Positions 1 through 8,582 of a stretch of DNA of 34,744 nt are shown piece by piece. Source of the DNA: Bacillota bacterium (GTDB taxonomy: Bacteria; Bacillota; Dethiobacteria; DTU022; UBA8154). Position 1 is the first letter of the stretch. Each line of letters begins with the position of its first letter. The stretch lies in contig JAUSPO010000133.1 in NCBI GenBank assembly GCA_030656575.1, forward strand, positions 1-34,744, given 5' to 3'. Under the pieces are notes generated by a model. It had not been told where the DNA came from. It did not search any database and worked only from the letters and a program-made list of their open reading frames with translations. A program made the translations under genes and the position numbers.

Positions 1-270
1 GAAATGAGTAGTAGAACTAAAAACAGGGCTGAAAGTGTAAAAAGACAACAGTAAATTTACTTCAGCTTCCTTATATTCATTTTTATGTAAATCTTCTCTA
101 AAACGCTATGGAAATATATGGGTTCATGAATTCGCCGTGTCCCCATGTCTCTTGGGTATTGACATTCGCTCCAGGTTCTGCCTGAAGTTTGCTGGGTAAG
201 GCGACACACCTCATTTTTCAAGTTGTATGGCGACACACCTGATTTTTCAAGTTGAGCATTCCATGTAATA
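1..270. other. Intergenic region downstream of ilvN
   Basis: No convincing gene lies here; the open frames are short and have no recognisable protein features. The left part is AT-rich. The right part (about 130-257) holds GGGGACA-type repeat sequence, including two tandem 29-bp units at 200-257 that recur between gyrA and gyrB. I see no clear hairpin followed by a T-run that would terminate the ilv operon, so it is unclear whether transcription continues beyond the window. Confidence 0.6.
200..257. repeat. Two tandem copies of a dispersed 29-bp repeat
   Basis: Units at 200-228 and 229-257 both begin GGCGACACACCT and continue with ATTTTTCAAGTTG; they differ at only a few bases. A third, slightly diverged copy lies at 11157-11185 between gyrB and gyrA, also preceded by GGTAA. 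There are no spacers, so this is not a CRISPR array. The pattern suggests a short dispersed REP-like element; that interpretation is inferred. Confidence 0.7.
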
Positions 271-771
271 TCAGACGCGCACATCTCTGGTAATTTTGCT
301 CCCTCTCAGGAGAGATATTTTACCGGTGGAGGCTATCTCTTTAATCCCAAACTCCTGCATCATCATCAGGAAAGCCTGCAGCTTCTGGTCGTCCCCCGTT
401 ACTTCAATAATCATGGAGTCAGGGGAAATATCAATAATTTTGGCGCGAAAGGTGGCTGACATCTGCTGGATATCACTGCGCCTGCCCGGTTCTGCCTTTA
501 CCTTGACTAGCATTAGCTCGCGGGCGACAGAAGCTTCATCCGTCAGGTCACTTACTTTTAGGACATTCACCAGTTTATTAAGCTGTTTAACAATTTGCTC
601 CACAGTAACTGGATCCGCTTCCACGGAAACTGTCATCCTAGAAATACCGGGCTCCATTGTCCGGCCAACGGCAATATTTTGGATGTTATATCCCCTTCGG
701 CTGAAGAGGCCTGAAACTCTCGTCAACACCCCGGGACGATCTTCCACAAGAATGGCTAAAATCCTTTTCAC
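271..771 (-). CDS. ilvN: Acetolactate synthase, small regulatory subunit
   Basis: This is the regulatory subunit of acetohydroxyacid synthase, which stimulates the catalytic IlvB subunit and normally confers valine feedback inhibition in branched-chain amino acid synthesis. The 166-residue protein opens with an ACT domain (about residues 4-80; the motif [22 protein letters not shown] is split here as [11 protein letters not shown] and [11 protein letters not shown]). The second half is the conserved C-terminal domain that ends in a typical basic tail. Length is normal for the long bacterial IlvN class (IlvH type). Its start overlaps the ilvB stop by 4 bp (ATGA), which implies translational coupling. 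It is the last gene of the T-box-led ilvE-D-B-N operon visible here; ilvC and leu genes are not in the window. Confidence 0.95.
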   Translation of the reverse strand: MKRILAILVEDRPGVLTRVSGLFSRRGYNIQNIAVGRTMEPGISRMTVSVEADPVTVEQIVKQLNKLVNVLKVSDLTDEASVARELMLVKVKAEPGRRSDIQQMSATFRAKIIDISPDSMIIEVTGDDQKLQAFLMMMQEFGIKEIASTGKISLLRGSKITRDVRV

Positions 772-2447
772 CTTTCTTCACCCCCAATCATCTCTACAAT
801 AGAAGTATTAGGGGCCACCATGGGCAGTACGTTCTCTTCGGGATCCACCTGAAAATCCATGACTACGGGACCCGGTGTATTCAAAGCGTTTTCTATGACA
901 GCTCCCACATCCTCCGGACTTTTAGCACGAAATCCACTGGCTCCATAGGCCTCCGCCAGCCTGACAAAATCCGGGCTTCCGGCCAGACAGCTCTGGGAAT
1001 AGCGACCGTCGTAGAAAAATTTCTGCCACTGCCTGACCATCCCAAGATACTGATTATTAATAATGGCAATTTTGACGGGAATATTATAACAGACAGCAGT
1101 TGCCAGTTCCTGGGAATTCATCTGAATACTTCCATCACCTGCAATACAGATCACAAGTTTTTCAGGAAAAGCCATCTGGGCCCCCATGGCTGCAGGGAAA
1201 CCAAAGCCCATGGTTCCAAGACCACCCGAAGAGATCAAAGTACGGGGATTGTTAAAACGGTAATACTGCGCCGCCCACATCTGGTGTTGGCCTACATCTG
1301 TAGTTATAATGGCCTCACCCTTTGTCCTGCGATAGAGTTCTTCAATTACATACTGGGGCTTAAGGCAATCTCCAGCCTGCTGCCTGTAACGAAGGGGGTA
1401 GTCCTTTTTCCAGGCGAGCACTTTTTCACACCACTGCTCTGTCTCACCGGGCTTTACACGCTTTAGCATCTCTTTAAGAACGTTTTTTACATCCCCTACG
1501 ATAGGAAGATGGGTCTTAATGTTTTTGCCTATCTCTGCCGGGTCAATATCTATATGGATAATTTGCGCCTGGGGAGCAAAGGTGTTAAGCTTCCCTGTGA
1601 CACGATCATCAAAGCGGGCACCCACAGCTATGAGCAGGTCCGATTCATTAATGGCGTTATTTGCAGCATAGGTGCCATGCATTCCCGGCATACCGAGAAA
1701 TAGCTCATAATCACCTGGAACACCTCCCATGCCCGTCAGGGTAGTTGTTACAGGGATAGAAGCCCTCCTTGATAACTCCAGCAGTTCTTCATGGGCTGCC
1801 GAGCTTATTACTCCACCGCCGGCATAGAGGAGGGGCCTCTTTGCTTTTCTAATCACAGATGAAGCCTTGGCAATCTGGCCTGGGTGTCCTTCATAGGTTG
1901 GCTTATAGGTGGATATTTCAACTTTATGAGGATATACAAAGTCAGCTTCTTCCACCTGAAGATCCTTGGGAATATCAATCAGGACAGGTCCTTTGCGCCC
2001 GGTCCCGGCAATATGAAAAGCTTCCTTCAGGATCATAGGCAGCTCATTAATATCTCTGACAAGATAGTTATGCTTCGTAATAGGCATAGTAATACCGGTG
2101 ATATCGGCCTCCTGGAAAGCATCCGTCCCAATGAAAGGTTTGGCTACCTGGCCCGTAATGGCAACAAGGGGAATTGAATCCATATAAGCTGTGGCAATAC
2201 CCGTAACCAAGTTGGTAGCACCCGGGCCTGAGGTGGCAAAAACAACACCAGTCTTTCCCGATGCTCTGGCGTAACCATCAGCAGCATGCACTGCCCCCTG
2301 TTCGTGGCGGGTTAAAATATGCTTTATGCCTTTTTTAAAAATCTCATCGTAAAGCGTTAAGACAGCTCCACCTGGATAACCAAAAATAATATCCACATTT
2401 TCTTCTTCCAGGCAGGCCAGAACCATCTGGGCACCTGTTAACTTCAT
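768..2447 (-). CDS. ilvB: Acetolactate synthase, large catalytic subunit
   Basis: This thiamine-diphosphate enzyme condenses two pyruvates to acetolactate, or pyruvate plus 2-oxobutyrate to acetohydroxybutyrate, the first common step to valine, leucine and isoleucine. The 559 residues show the three-domain layout of the family. The N-terminal TPP domain has the catalytic Glu in RHEQGA near residue 49. The central domain carries RFDDRVTGK. The C-terminal domain has [11 protein letters not shown] followed by the NN pair that binds Mg and the diphosphate. Length is normal. The ATG overlaps the ilvD stop by 4 bp and the stop overlaps ilvN by 4 bp, so all three are probably translated in a coupled way. 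Nothing appears broken. The paired ilvN directly behind supports an anabolic enzyme rather than a catabolic AlsS. Confidence 0.97.
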   Translation of the reverse strand: MKLTGAQMVLACLEEENVDIIFGYPGGAVLTLYDEIFKKGIKHILTRHEQGAVHAADGYARASGKTGVVFATSGPGATNLVTGIATAYMDSIPLVAITGQVAKPFIGTDAFQEADITGITMPITKHNYLVRDINELPMILKEAFHIAGTGRKGPVLIDIPKDLQVEEADFVYPHKVEISTYKPTYEGHPGQIAKASSVIRKAKRPLLYAGGGVISSAAHEELLELSRRASIPVTTTLTGMGGVPGDYELFLGMPGMHGTYAANNAINESDLLIAVGARFDDRVTGKLNTFAPQAQIIHIDIDPAEIGKNIKTHLPIVGDVKNVLKEMLKRVKPGETEQWCEKVLAWKKDYPLRYRQQAGDCLKPQYVIEELYRRTKGEAIITTDVGQHQMWAAQYYRFNNPRTLISSGGLGTMGFGFPAAMGAQMAFPEKLVICIAGDGSIQMNSQELATAVCYNIPVKIAIINNQYLGMVRQWQKFFYDGRYSQSCLAGSPDFVRLAEAYGASGFRAKSPEDVGAVIENALNTPGPVVMDFQVDPEENVLPMVAPNTSIVEMIGGEER

Positions 2448-4129
2448 TTATTTTCATCCCCTTTACGGGAAATTTCCAGAACTGCGCCTTTCCCCGCAGA
2501 TGTAACCTGTGAGGCATAGCGTAAAAGATAGCCTTTTTTTATGGTAGGTTCGGGAAGAAGCAATTTTTCAAAGCGTTTCTTCTTTTCATCCTCTGAAATA
2601 AGCAGATCCAAACGCCGTCCGGGGATATCTATTTCAATCTTATCTCCGTCCTCAATAATGGCTATTAGACCTTTTTCCATGGCCTCCGGTGAGATATGCC
2701 CAATGGCAGCGCCCCTGGTAGCACCGGAAAAACGTCCATCAGTGATCAGGGCAACGTCTTTGTCCAGCCCCATACCTGCCACTGCAGAAGTAGCAGTGAG
2801 CATCTCCCTCATCCCGGGACCTCCTTTGGGGCCCTCAAAACAGATCACAACAACATCTCCTGCCGCGATCCTTCCCTGAAGTATGGCTTCCACAGCCGCC
2901 TCTTCACTGTTAAATACCCGGGCTTTCAACGTTCTGTGCTGCATTTCCGGGGCCACTGCACCCTGCTTGACAACCGATCCACCGGGAGCCAGATTCCCGA
3001 ATAGGATGGCCAGCCCTCCTTCAGGACGGTAGGGATCACTTATATGGCGGATTACCTTGCCGTCGGGCGCCTTAGCTGAAGCAAGATTAGCGCTGATCTT
3101 CTCTCCGGTTACAGTAAGAAGTTCTGTATCAATAAGGTTATGGTCAGCAAGTTCTTTCATGACGGCCCCAATACCGCCTGCCCTGTGAAGATCTTCGATA
3201 TGATCCGGACCTGCAGGACTCAATAGACACAATTGCGGCGTCTTGCCGCTGATAACATTGATTTCATTTAGATCCAGCTCAATATCCCGTTCATTGGCAA
3301 TAGCCGGAAGGTGTAAAACAGTATTGGTGGAACATCCGAGGGCCATATCCACCGCCAGAGCATTACGGAAGGCCTGCTCATTCATGATTGTGGAAGGCCG
3401 AATATCTTTTTCAAGAAGTTCCATCACTTTCATTCCTGCTTCCTTGGCCATTCTCAATCGACGGGCCGCTACCGCGGGCACTGTGCCATTTCCGGGAAGA
3501 CCCATACCAAGGGCTTCCGTCATGCAGTTCATAGAGTTCGCAGTAAACATTCCGGCGCAGGAGCCGCATCCGGGGCAGGCAGACAATTCCAATTCAGCAA
3601 GTTCGGACTCTTCAAGGCGCCCGGCTTTCACAGCTCCCACAGCTTCAAAAACATTGCTCAGATCGACGGCGCGTCCCTGAAATTCCCCGGCCATCATAGG
3701 CCCACCAGATATGAAGATAGAGGGGAGATCCAGGCGGGCAGCAGCCATGAGCATGCCGGGAATAATCTTATCACAATTAGGAATAAAAACGAGAGCATCG
3801 AATCCGTGAGCCATTACCATCACCTCAACACAATCTGCAATAAGTTCCCTGCTGGCCAACGAATACTTCATGCCCAGGTGCCCCATGGCGATCCCGTCAC
3901 AAATCCCAATCGTTGAAAATTCCACAGGTACACCACCGGCCGAATAGACCCCGGCTTTTACGGCAGCCCCAATCTTATCGAGGTGAATGTGCCCCGGTAT
4001 GATCTCATTAGCTGAATTTACAACTCCGATGAGGGGCTTTTCCAGTTCAGAGGGAAGGTAACCCATCGCGTAAAAAAGAGAGCGATGCGGCGCCTTATCC
4101 ACTCCTTTTTTAACTATATCACTTCGCAT
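2444..4129 (-). CDS. ilvD: Dihydroxy-acid dehydratase
   Basis: IlvD dehydrates 2,3-dihydroxy-3-methylbutanoate and its ethyl homologue to the 2-oxo acids that are transaminated to valine and isoleucine. It is an Fe-S cluster lyase. The 561-residue protein has the hallmark cysteines: [10 protein letters not shown] with Cys119 and the [18 protein letters not shown] block around residues 185-202. [11 protein letters not shown] lies near residue 78. An N-terminal VPGH-type segment ([12 protein letters not shown]) occupies the position where some [2Fe-2S] relatives carry a cysteine, so the cluster type may be [4Fe-4S]; this is inferred from memory of the E. coli enzyme. It overlaps ilvB by 4 bp and follows ilvE by 22 bp on the same strand. 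The enzyme class is commonly oxygen sensitive, which would suit an anaerobe. Confidence 0.97.
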   Translation of the reverse strand: MRSDIVKKGVDKAPHRSLFYAMGYLPSELEKPLIGVVNSANEIIPGHIHLDKIGAAVKAGVYSAGGVPVEFSTIGICDGIAMGHLGMKYSLASRELIADCVEVMVMAHGFDALVFIPNCDKIIPGMLMAAARLDLPSIFISGGPMMAGEFQGRAVDLSNVFEAVGAVKAGRLEESELAELELSACPGCGSCAGMFTANSMNCMTEALGMGLPGNGTVPAVAARRLRMAKEAGMKVMELLEKDIRPSTIMNEQAFRNALAVDMALGCSTNTVLHLPAIANERDIELDLNEINVISGKTPQLCLLSPAGPDHIEDLHRAGGIGAVMKELADHNLIDTELLTVTGEKISANLASAKAPDGKVIRHISDPYRPEGGLAILFGNLAPGGSVVKQGAVAPEMQHRTLKARVFNSEEAAVEAILQGRIAAGDVVVICFEGPKGGPGMREMLTATSAVAGMGLDKDVALITDGRFSGATRGAAIGHISPEAMEKGLIAIIEDGDKIEIDIPGRRLDLLISEDEKKKRFEKLLLPEPTIKKGYLLRYASQVTSAGKGAVLEISRKGDENK

Positions 4130-4151
4130 CTGTCACTCTTCCTCCTTATTG

Positions 4152-5039
4152 TTACTCCCCTGGGTATACGGGAGTACCATTATTCTGTGTATAATGATGA
4201 AATTTTTCCTGAAGGTTTTTGGTAACGGGTCCCGGGGTCCCTTCCGCCACAATACGCTTATCAATGGAGGTAACAGGAATAAGTTCGGCTGCCGTCCCCG
4301 TTAAAAAACATTCCCTGGCAATATAGAGGTCATGCCGGGTAAAAGGATTCTCTTTAACAGTAAGGCCAATTTCTCTTGCCAGCTCAATAACAGTATTGCG
4401 AGTAATACCTTCCAAAATCCCCAAATAAGAAGGTGGGGTTATTAGTTCTCCGTTTTTAGTAACAATAAAAACATTGCAACCTGAACCTTCCACAACATAA
4501 CCCTGGTCGTTTAGCACGATTGCTTCCATGACACCGGCATGTGTAGCCTCCGTCTTAACGAGTATATTATTCAAATAGTTCAGAGATTTAATGCGTGGTT
4601 CCATGGAGTTGGCGTTCCGCTGACGTGTAACAGCCGTAGTAACCTCCAGACCCTGGTCATAATACTCCTGCGGATAAAGAGATATTTTATCTGCAATGAT
4701 TACGACTGTAGCGCGGGAACATTTTTGGGGATCTAAACCCAGGTCCCCCACACCGCGGGAGACAACAGTCCTGATGTAGGCATCGCGCAGGTTATTTTTT
4801 CGTACTGCATCAAGCGTGGCGTCTTCCAGCTCTTCCATAGAAAGGGGGATCTGGAGCAGGATATGCCGGGCAGATTCGTAAAGCCTTTCGGTATGTTCCC
4901 TTAGTTTAAAAATTCGGCCGTTGTATGCCCGGATGCCTTCAAATACCCCATCACCATAGAGAAATCCATGGTCAAAAACAGAAATCTTCGCGTTTTCCTT
5001 TGAATAATATGAACCATCAATATAAATCTGAATGCCCAT
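4152..5039 (-). CDS. ilvE: Branched-chain amino acid aminotransferase
   Basis: This PLP enzyme of fold type IV transfers the amino group from glutamate to the 2-oxo acids in the last step to valine, isoleucine and leucine. In the 295 residues the PLP lysine is Lys151 in RIKSLNYLNN. The phosphate-binding EGITRNTVIELA segment and FLTGTAAELIPV follow in the C-terminal half, and FDHGFLYGDGVFEGIRAYNG near residues 22-41 (split here as FDHGFLYGDG and VFEGIRAYNG) is typical of the family. It is first in the ilvE-D-B-N operon, directly downstream of a T-box leader. The start is slightly odd: the ATG at 5039 has only weak Shine-Dalgarno sequence close by, while a strong GGAGGTGA lies about 40 bases upstream. 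A D-amino-acid transaminase has the same fold, but the operon context favours IlvE. Confidence 0.93.
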   Translation of the reverse strand: MGIQIYIDGSYYSKENAKISVFDHGFLYGDGVFEGIRAYNGRIFKLREHTERLYESARHILLQIPLSMEELEDATLDAVRKNNLRDAYIRTVVSRGVGDLGLDPQKCSRATVVIIADKISLYPQEYYDQGLEVTTAVTRQRNANSMEPRIKSLNYLNNILVKTEATHAGVMEAIVLNDQGYVVEGSGCNVFIVTKNGELITPPSYLGILEGITRNTVIELAREIGLTVKENPFTRHDLYIARECFLTGTAAELIPVTSIDKRIVAEGTPGPVTKNLQEKFHHYTQNNGTPVYPGE

Positions 5040-5090
5040 CCTAAGTCTGATCTCCCAAGCAAGCCGGTAAACCAGACCTTCACCTCCTCT

Positions 5091-5407
5091 CGTCTATAAA
5101 AAAACCCCTTCATCCTTTGCAAGGGACGAAGGAGTTATCTCCGCGGTACCACCCTTTTTGCCCATGAAAAAAGGGCCACTTTAAGTGTCAATTCCTCTTC
5201 TTTAACGGGCTTACCGTCTACCCTTACTCAGCAAACCAACCCAACTGGATGGCCTGCTTTCGGGGAAAAACTCCAGGGTGACCAAAAGGCAGCTTTCCAC
5301 CGGTTCCCAGCATCGCCGGCTCTCTGCAGGAAAAGGATGCCTCCCTATATCCCTGTCATAGCTTTATTCATATATACTTCAAGTCGTCACGAAATAAAAA
5401 TTAATTG
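5091..5407 (-). promoter_or_regulatory. T-box leader (tRNA-sensing riboswitch) of the ilv operon
   Basis: Read on the minus strand, the leader contains the hallmark T-box sequence AGGGTGGTACCGCGG at about 5138-5152, whose bulge pairs with the uncharged tRNA acceptor end. An intrinsic terminator follows. Further upstream are Stem I features: AGAGAGCCGG and a TGGAG segment after the presumed specifier loop. The most likely specifier is GTC at 5282-5280 (valine), because it is followed by A and then CCCTGGAG; this reading is inferred and GGT (glycine) in the shifted register is not excluded. Known T-box mechanism: uncharged tRNA stabilises the antiterminator and turns on the biosynthetic genes. 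Confidence 0.93.
5098..5136 (-). terminator. T-box attenuator terminator
   Basis: On the minus strand the arms CTCCTTCGTCC and GGATGAAGGGG pair over about 11 bp (one or two G-T pairs) around the loop CTTGCAAA, followed by a run of seven T. The 5' arm lies immediately after the GGTGGTACCGCGG antiterminator sequence, the standard mutually exclusive arrangement. Confidence 0.9.
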
Positions 5408-5413
5408 TTTTTT

Positions 5414-5442
5414 ATTATATATGCACTATTTTTTTTTGTCAA
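5414..5442 (-). promoter_or_regulatory. Sigma-A promoter of the ilv operon
   Basis: On the minus strand a perfect consensus TTGACA (5442-5437) and TATAAT (5419-5414) are separated by 17 bp, with an A-tract in the spacer. Transcription should start near 5407, just ahead of the T-box leader. It is only 45 bp past the stop codon of the upstream carboxyltransferase gene. Confidence 0.92.
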
Positions 5443-5487
5443 CAACTATCTCTCGGACTTAAGCGGCTTAAACAGCCCGTAGCGGCC

Positions 5488-6990
5488 TTAGGCGGCAGGA
5501 TAAGCAAAATATCCCTGAACGTCACATAATACAAGTGTTTCATCCACCGTGAAAAGTTCTGCGAGTTGAGCTTCCCTGTTTTCCTGATTTTCGCTGCTTC
5601 TGTTTTCAGCCGGGGCCTGCCCTGAAACACCTTCTTTTGTGGCAGCCATCCCTTGAGATGCTCTCCCCTTAAAAAAAGTCATTGCTACCTGGGGAAAAAT
5701 AATATAGGAGAGAAGATCCTCCTCTTTTTGAATTTGATTTTTCATTTCTTCCCGTGTTTTTTCCAACTGTGGTTCCAGTAAATCAGCAGGTCTTCCCTGG
5801 AAAGGCTTTTCATCCACTAATACCTTTTTAACCAGGTCAGGGTCCAGTTCACCGGGAGGTTTCCCGTAGAGACCTTTAAGGTAATTTTTCACTTCAGTAA
5901 GGACAATCTTGTAGCGTTCGCCTGTAATGACATTCATCACTGCCTGGGTGCCAACAATCTGGCTGGATGGAGTTACGAGTGGAGGGTAACCCAGTTCTGC
6001 CCTTACACGGGGCACTTCTTTAAGCACTTCTCCCAGACGATGGGAAGCATTCTGCCCGGCCAGCTGGGAAGTAAGGTTTGAAATCATCCCCCCGGGAATC
6101 TGGTAATTTAGTACATCCGTATCCACACCCATAATCACTTCAAGGGGAATATCATAATTTGAGCGGATTTTCTTGAAATACTCCCCTACCTGGCCAATAA
6201 GCTCAATGTCCAGCTCCATGTCAAAGGGCGTGCCTTTGAAAGCTGCAACGATGCTCTCTGTTGCGGGCTGGGATGAGCCTAAAGAAAGGGAAGAAATGGC
6301 GGTATCAACTACATCACAGCCCGCTTCAATAGCTTTCATGTAAGCCATGTCTGCCATGCCGCTTGTAAAATGACAGTGCAACTGGACAGGGATTTCTATG
6401 GTTTTTTTCATTTTCTCCACCAGTTCAAAAGCATCATAAGGGGAAATAAGTCCAGCCATATCTTTAATACAAACGGAATCAGCACCCATTTTTTCTAGCT
6501 CAGAAGCCAAACCTACAAAGTGATCAATGCTGTGCAGCGGGCTTATGGTGTAGGCTATTGTTGCCTGAGCATGAGCGCCGGCTTTTTTGGTGGCCTTTAA
6601 GGCCGTCTCAATATTGCGGATATCATTGAGAGCGTCAAAAATACGGATAATATCAATACCGTTTTTTACAGCAAGCCTCACAAAAGCTTCCACCACATCA
6701 TCGGAATAATGACGATAGCCAACCAGATTTTGCCCGCGCAAGAGCATTTGAAGTTTTGAATTTTTAAGTATCTCCCTTAGGCGACTCAGCCTTTCCCACG
6801 GGTCTTCATCCAGAAAGCGCATGCATGTATCAAATGTGGCGCCACCCCACATTTCCACTGAATGATAGCCGACTGCATCGATTTTTGGTAATATGGGGAG
6901 CATATCTTCAGTACGCATACGGGTTGCCATCAATGACTGATGCGCATCCCTTAAGGTTGTATCGGTAATACCGACTTTTTTTCTTTCCAT
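5488..6990 (-). CDS. oadA: Pyruvate/oxaloacetate carboxyltransferase (OadA/PycB type), no biotin domain
   Basis: The 500-residue protein is the carboxyltransferase part of pyruvate carboxylase subunit B or oxaloacetate decarboxylase alpha. It moves a carboxyl group between carboxybiotin and pyruvate/oxaloacetate. It begins with ITDTTLRDAHQSLMATRMRT. VCIKDMAGL holds the catalytic lysine, HCHFTSGMADMAY the metal-binding histidines, and the conserved carboxylase domain follows to about residue 440. Family members often end in a biotinyl domain with an AMKM motif. Here the tail is instead a low-complexity A/E/N/Q-rich linker (about 455-485) ending ETLVLCDVQGYFAYPAA, so biotin must come from a separate carrier protein not in this window. 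A clear GGAGG precedes the ATG. It is probably its own transcription unit; the 3' side abuts the ilv promoter. Confidence 0.88.
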   Translation of the reverse strand: MERKKVGITDTTLRDAHQSLMATRMRTEDMLPILPKIDAVGYHSVEMWGGATFDTCMRFLDEDPWERLSRLREILKNSKLQMLLRGQNLVGYRHYSDDVVEAFVRLAVKNGIDIIRIFDALNDIRNIETALKATKKAGAHAQATIAYTISPLHSIDHFVGLASELEKMGADSVCIKDMAGLISPYDAFELVEKMKKTIEIPVQLHCHFTSGMADMAYMKAIEAGCDVVDTAISSLSLGSSQPATESIVAAFKGTPFDMELDIELIGQVGEYFKKIRSNYDIPLEVIMGVDTDVLNYQIPGGMISNLTSQLAGQNASHRLGEVLKEVPRVRAELGYPPLVTPSSQIVGTQAVMNVITGERYKIVLTEVKNYLKGLYGKPPGELDPDLVKKVLVDEKPFQGRPADLLEPQLEKTREEMKNQIQKEEDLLSYIIFPQVAMTFFKGRASQGMAATKEGVSGQAPAENRSSENQENREAQLAELFTVDETLVLCDVQGYFAYPAA

Positions 6991-7010
6991 ATTTTAACGC
7001 CTCCTTTATG

Positions 7011-7166
7011 GGAATATAGGTAGTTTGTTTAAGGTATGGGGAAGCACGGGGACGGTTCTTCTGCTTCCTGATCCGCGTCTATCTCTAAAGATTATAGTTT
7101 GGGATTCTATTATACTATAAAGATTATAGTTTGGGAATAGAGGTAGTTTGTTTAAGGTATGGGGAA
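7011..7166. repeat. Direct 33-bp repeat pair bracketing a REP-like hairpin upstream of oadA
   Basis: A 33-bp sequence at 7011-7043 recurs at 7134-7166 with a single mismatch; both contain GGTAGTTTGTTTAAGG. Between them lie a GGGGACGGTTC element framed by GAAGCA/TGCTTC (7041-7067) and two copies of TAAAGATTATAGTTTGGGA (7086-7104 and 7118-7136). The inverted repeat ACTATAA-AGA-TTATAGT is at 7114-7130. On the minus strand a TATAAT (7114-7109), with TTCCCA 17 bp upstream, could be a weak promoter for oadA. The layout looks like a duplicated or inserted non-coding block. Confidence 0.75.
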
Positions 7167-7197
7167 ATGTTCCCGGTTAGTAAGGTGGCCTGGTCGA

Positions 7198-8559
7198 TCA
7201 GCGCTGGGCGTATTCTGCAGCGAATTGGCCGGCCGTTTTGGCAGTAAAAAAAGTTTCGCTGAGGGCCATGCCGGGAAGCAGGGCTTCACCGTGAAGACCC
7301 CCAACAATCTCTCCGGCAGCGTAGAGGCCCTTAATAACTTTTCCGTCTTCTTTTACCTCTCCCTGAGGTGTTATGGAGATACCACCTAATGTATATTCCA
7401 GAGCGGCACTTATAGGAGCGAGATAGTAAGAAGCTTGCATCCTTAGACCCGGAATGCGAAGAAGATCGTCCAAGGGGTAAACCTCAAGCAGATCATCCAA
7501 CTCTTCAAAGCATGAAAAAAACGAAATATAAGACAGCGCCCTTTCTTCAGGGGCCAAAATATACGTACTGCCTGGTGGGGTTTGGTGAATAAAAGTTAAG
7601 ACATCCCTTGGTGAAGATTCAGCCCAGGTTAATATTTGGCCGTTAGTGTTTACCAAGAAAGTATCCTGCCAGGGCATAAGCGGCAGCAGGGCACTCTCTT
7701 TGCTGACAGGTTCGTATAGGAGGGGCCTTTTCTGAAAAAACCCCATTTGAACAATATCAGCTCCCAGACTATAGGCAAGCCGAAGGCCATAACCTTTTTG
7801 ACCAGGACGCAGTACAAAAAGGTTTTCAGGGGGAAGGTAGTCCTGCCAAAAGTGGATATCCCCACTATAACCTCCATCAGCGAGGATTACAGCACGGAAA
7901 TAATAGGTAATTTTTTCACTTTGATCGTTTTCAAGGAGTAAGGCCTGAACATCACCGTTCGGGGAAAGAAGAATATCTTCAACTCGCAGTTCATCTATTA
8001 CAACAATGGGGGATTTGTTTATACGTTCTATCAACTGTTTTCTAAAAAGCAAGTCAGCGTGAAGATTGGCCAGGTGAAAATATGGCTTTGATTCCGGGTC
8101 TGGGAGAAAATCAAAAGAAAGATCTTCAAATTCATTGGCCCATAAGAAAAGGCTGCTGGAAGAATCCCTGAAAGCATTAAGCAAAAGAGGATCGTTGATC
8201 GCTCCTCCATGCTCACTGATCATTTCTGCCAATCTTTCAGAGGTGAATCCTATTTCCAGTTCGTTCTGTGGCGAAGCAAGAGGTGCAGCCAGGCCTCCTT
8301 TTACCAGAAACGATGTGTCTTCTCCCGGTTCCTGGCCATTGAGGAATAGAACAACCTGCGCGCCGTGTTCTGCTGCTTCCAGCGCGGCCAGCAATGCGGC
8401 AGTGGTCCCTCCAATGACAGCGAGATCGGCTCCTTTGGAAATTTCCGGAGCTATCGCTCTATCCTGCAGTCCAATCTGAATAATAAAAATTGCAACTATG
8501 GAAAACAGCAACACAATAGTAATAGCCAGGGAGTTTGAGTTTGCCCGTGACTGAGCCAT
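7198..8559 (-). CDS. Membrane-anchored FAD-dependent oxidoreductase (fumarate reductase/succinate dehydrogenase flavoprotein-like)
   Basis: The 453-residue protein has one N-terminal hydrophobic segment (about residues 11-31), read as a signal anchor that would place the enzyme outside the membrane. A Rossmann-type FAD domain starts at about residue 44 with ADLAVIGGTTAALLAALEAAEHG. The usual GxGxxG is degenerate (GGTTAA). A GGLAA segment follows. The C-terminal part ITPQGEVKEDGKVIKGLYAAGEIVGGLHG is the typical closing FAD motif of the FrdA/KSTD/urocanate reductase family. The substrate cannot be named. The gene starts 23 bp after gyrA with its own AAAGGAG ribosome site, so it is probably cotranscribed with gyrA. 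I see no heme-binding CxxCH motif, and no cytochrome or iron-sulfur partner gene is adjacent. Confidence 0.75.
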   Translation of the reverse strand: MAQSRANSNSLAITIVLLFSIVAIFIIQIGLQDRAIAPEISKGADLAVIGGTTAALLAALEAAEHGAQVVLFLNGQEPGEDTSFLVKGGLAAPLASPQNELEIGFTSERLAEMISEHGGAINDPLLLNAFRDSSSSLFLWANEFEDLSFDFLPDPESKPYFHLANLHADLLFRKQLIERINKSPIVVIDELRVEDILLSPNGDVQALLLENDQSEKITYYFRAVILADGGYSGDIHFWQDYLPPENLFVLRPGQKGYGLRLAYSLGADIVQMGFFQKRPLLYEPVSKESALLPLMPWQDTFLVNTNGQILTWAESSPRDVLTFIHQTPPGSTYILAPEERALSYISFFSCFEELDDLLEVYPLDDLLRIPGLRMQASYYLAPISAALEYTLGGISITPQGEVKEDGKVIKGLYAAGEIVGGLHGEALLPGMALSETFFTAKTAGQFAAEYAQR

Positions 8560-8582
8560 TAGCTTTCTCCTTTGTTATCTCC

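Noticed and set aside
200-257. Tandem 29-bp units as a mini-CRISPR
   Set aside because: The units directly abut with no unique spacers, the copy number is two, and no cas genes are near.
57-284. Minus-strand 75-codon frame after ilvN
   Set aside because: It is built from the GGCGACACACC repeats and AT-rich flank, and similar text recurs in another short frame between gyrB and gyrA (11032-11229), as expected for repeat DNA rather than a protein.
296-802. Plus-strand 168-codon frame opposite ilvN
   Set aside because: Exact antisense shadow of ilvN, which is a clear family match.
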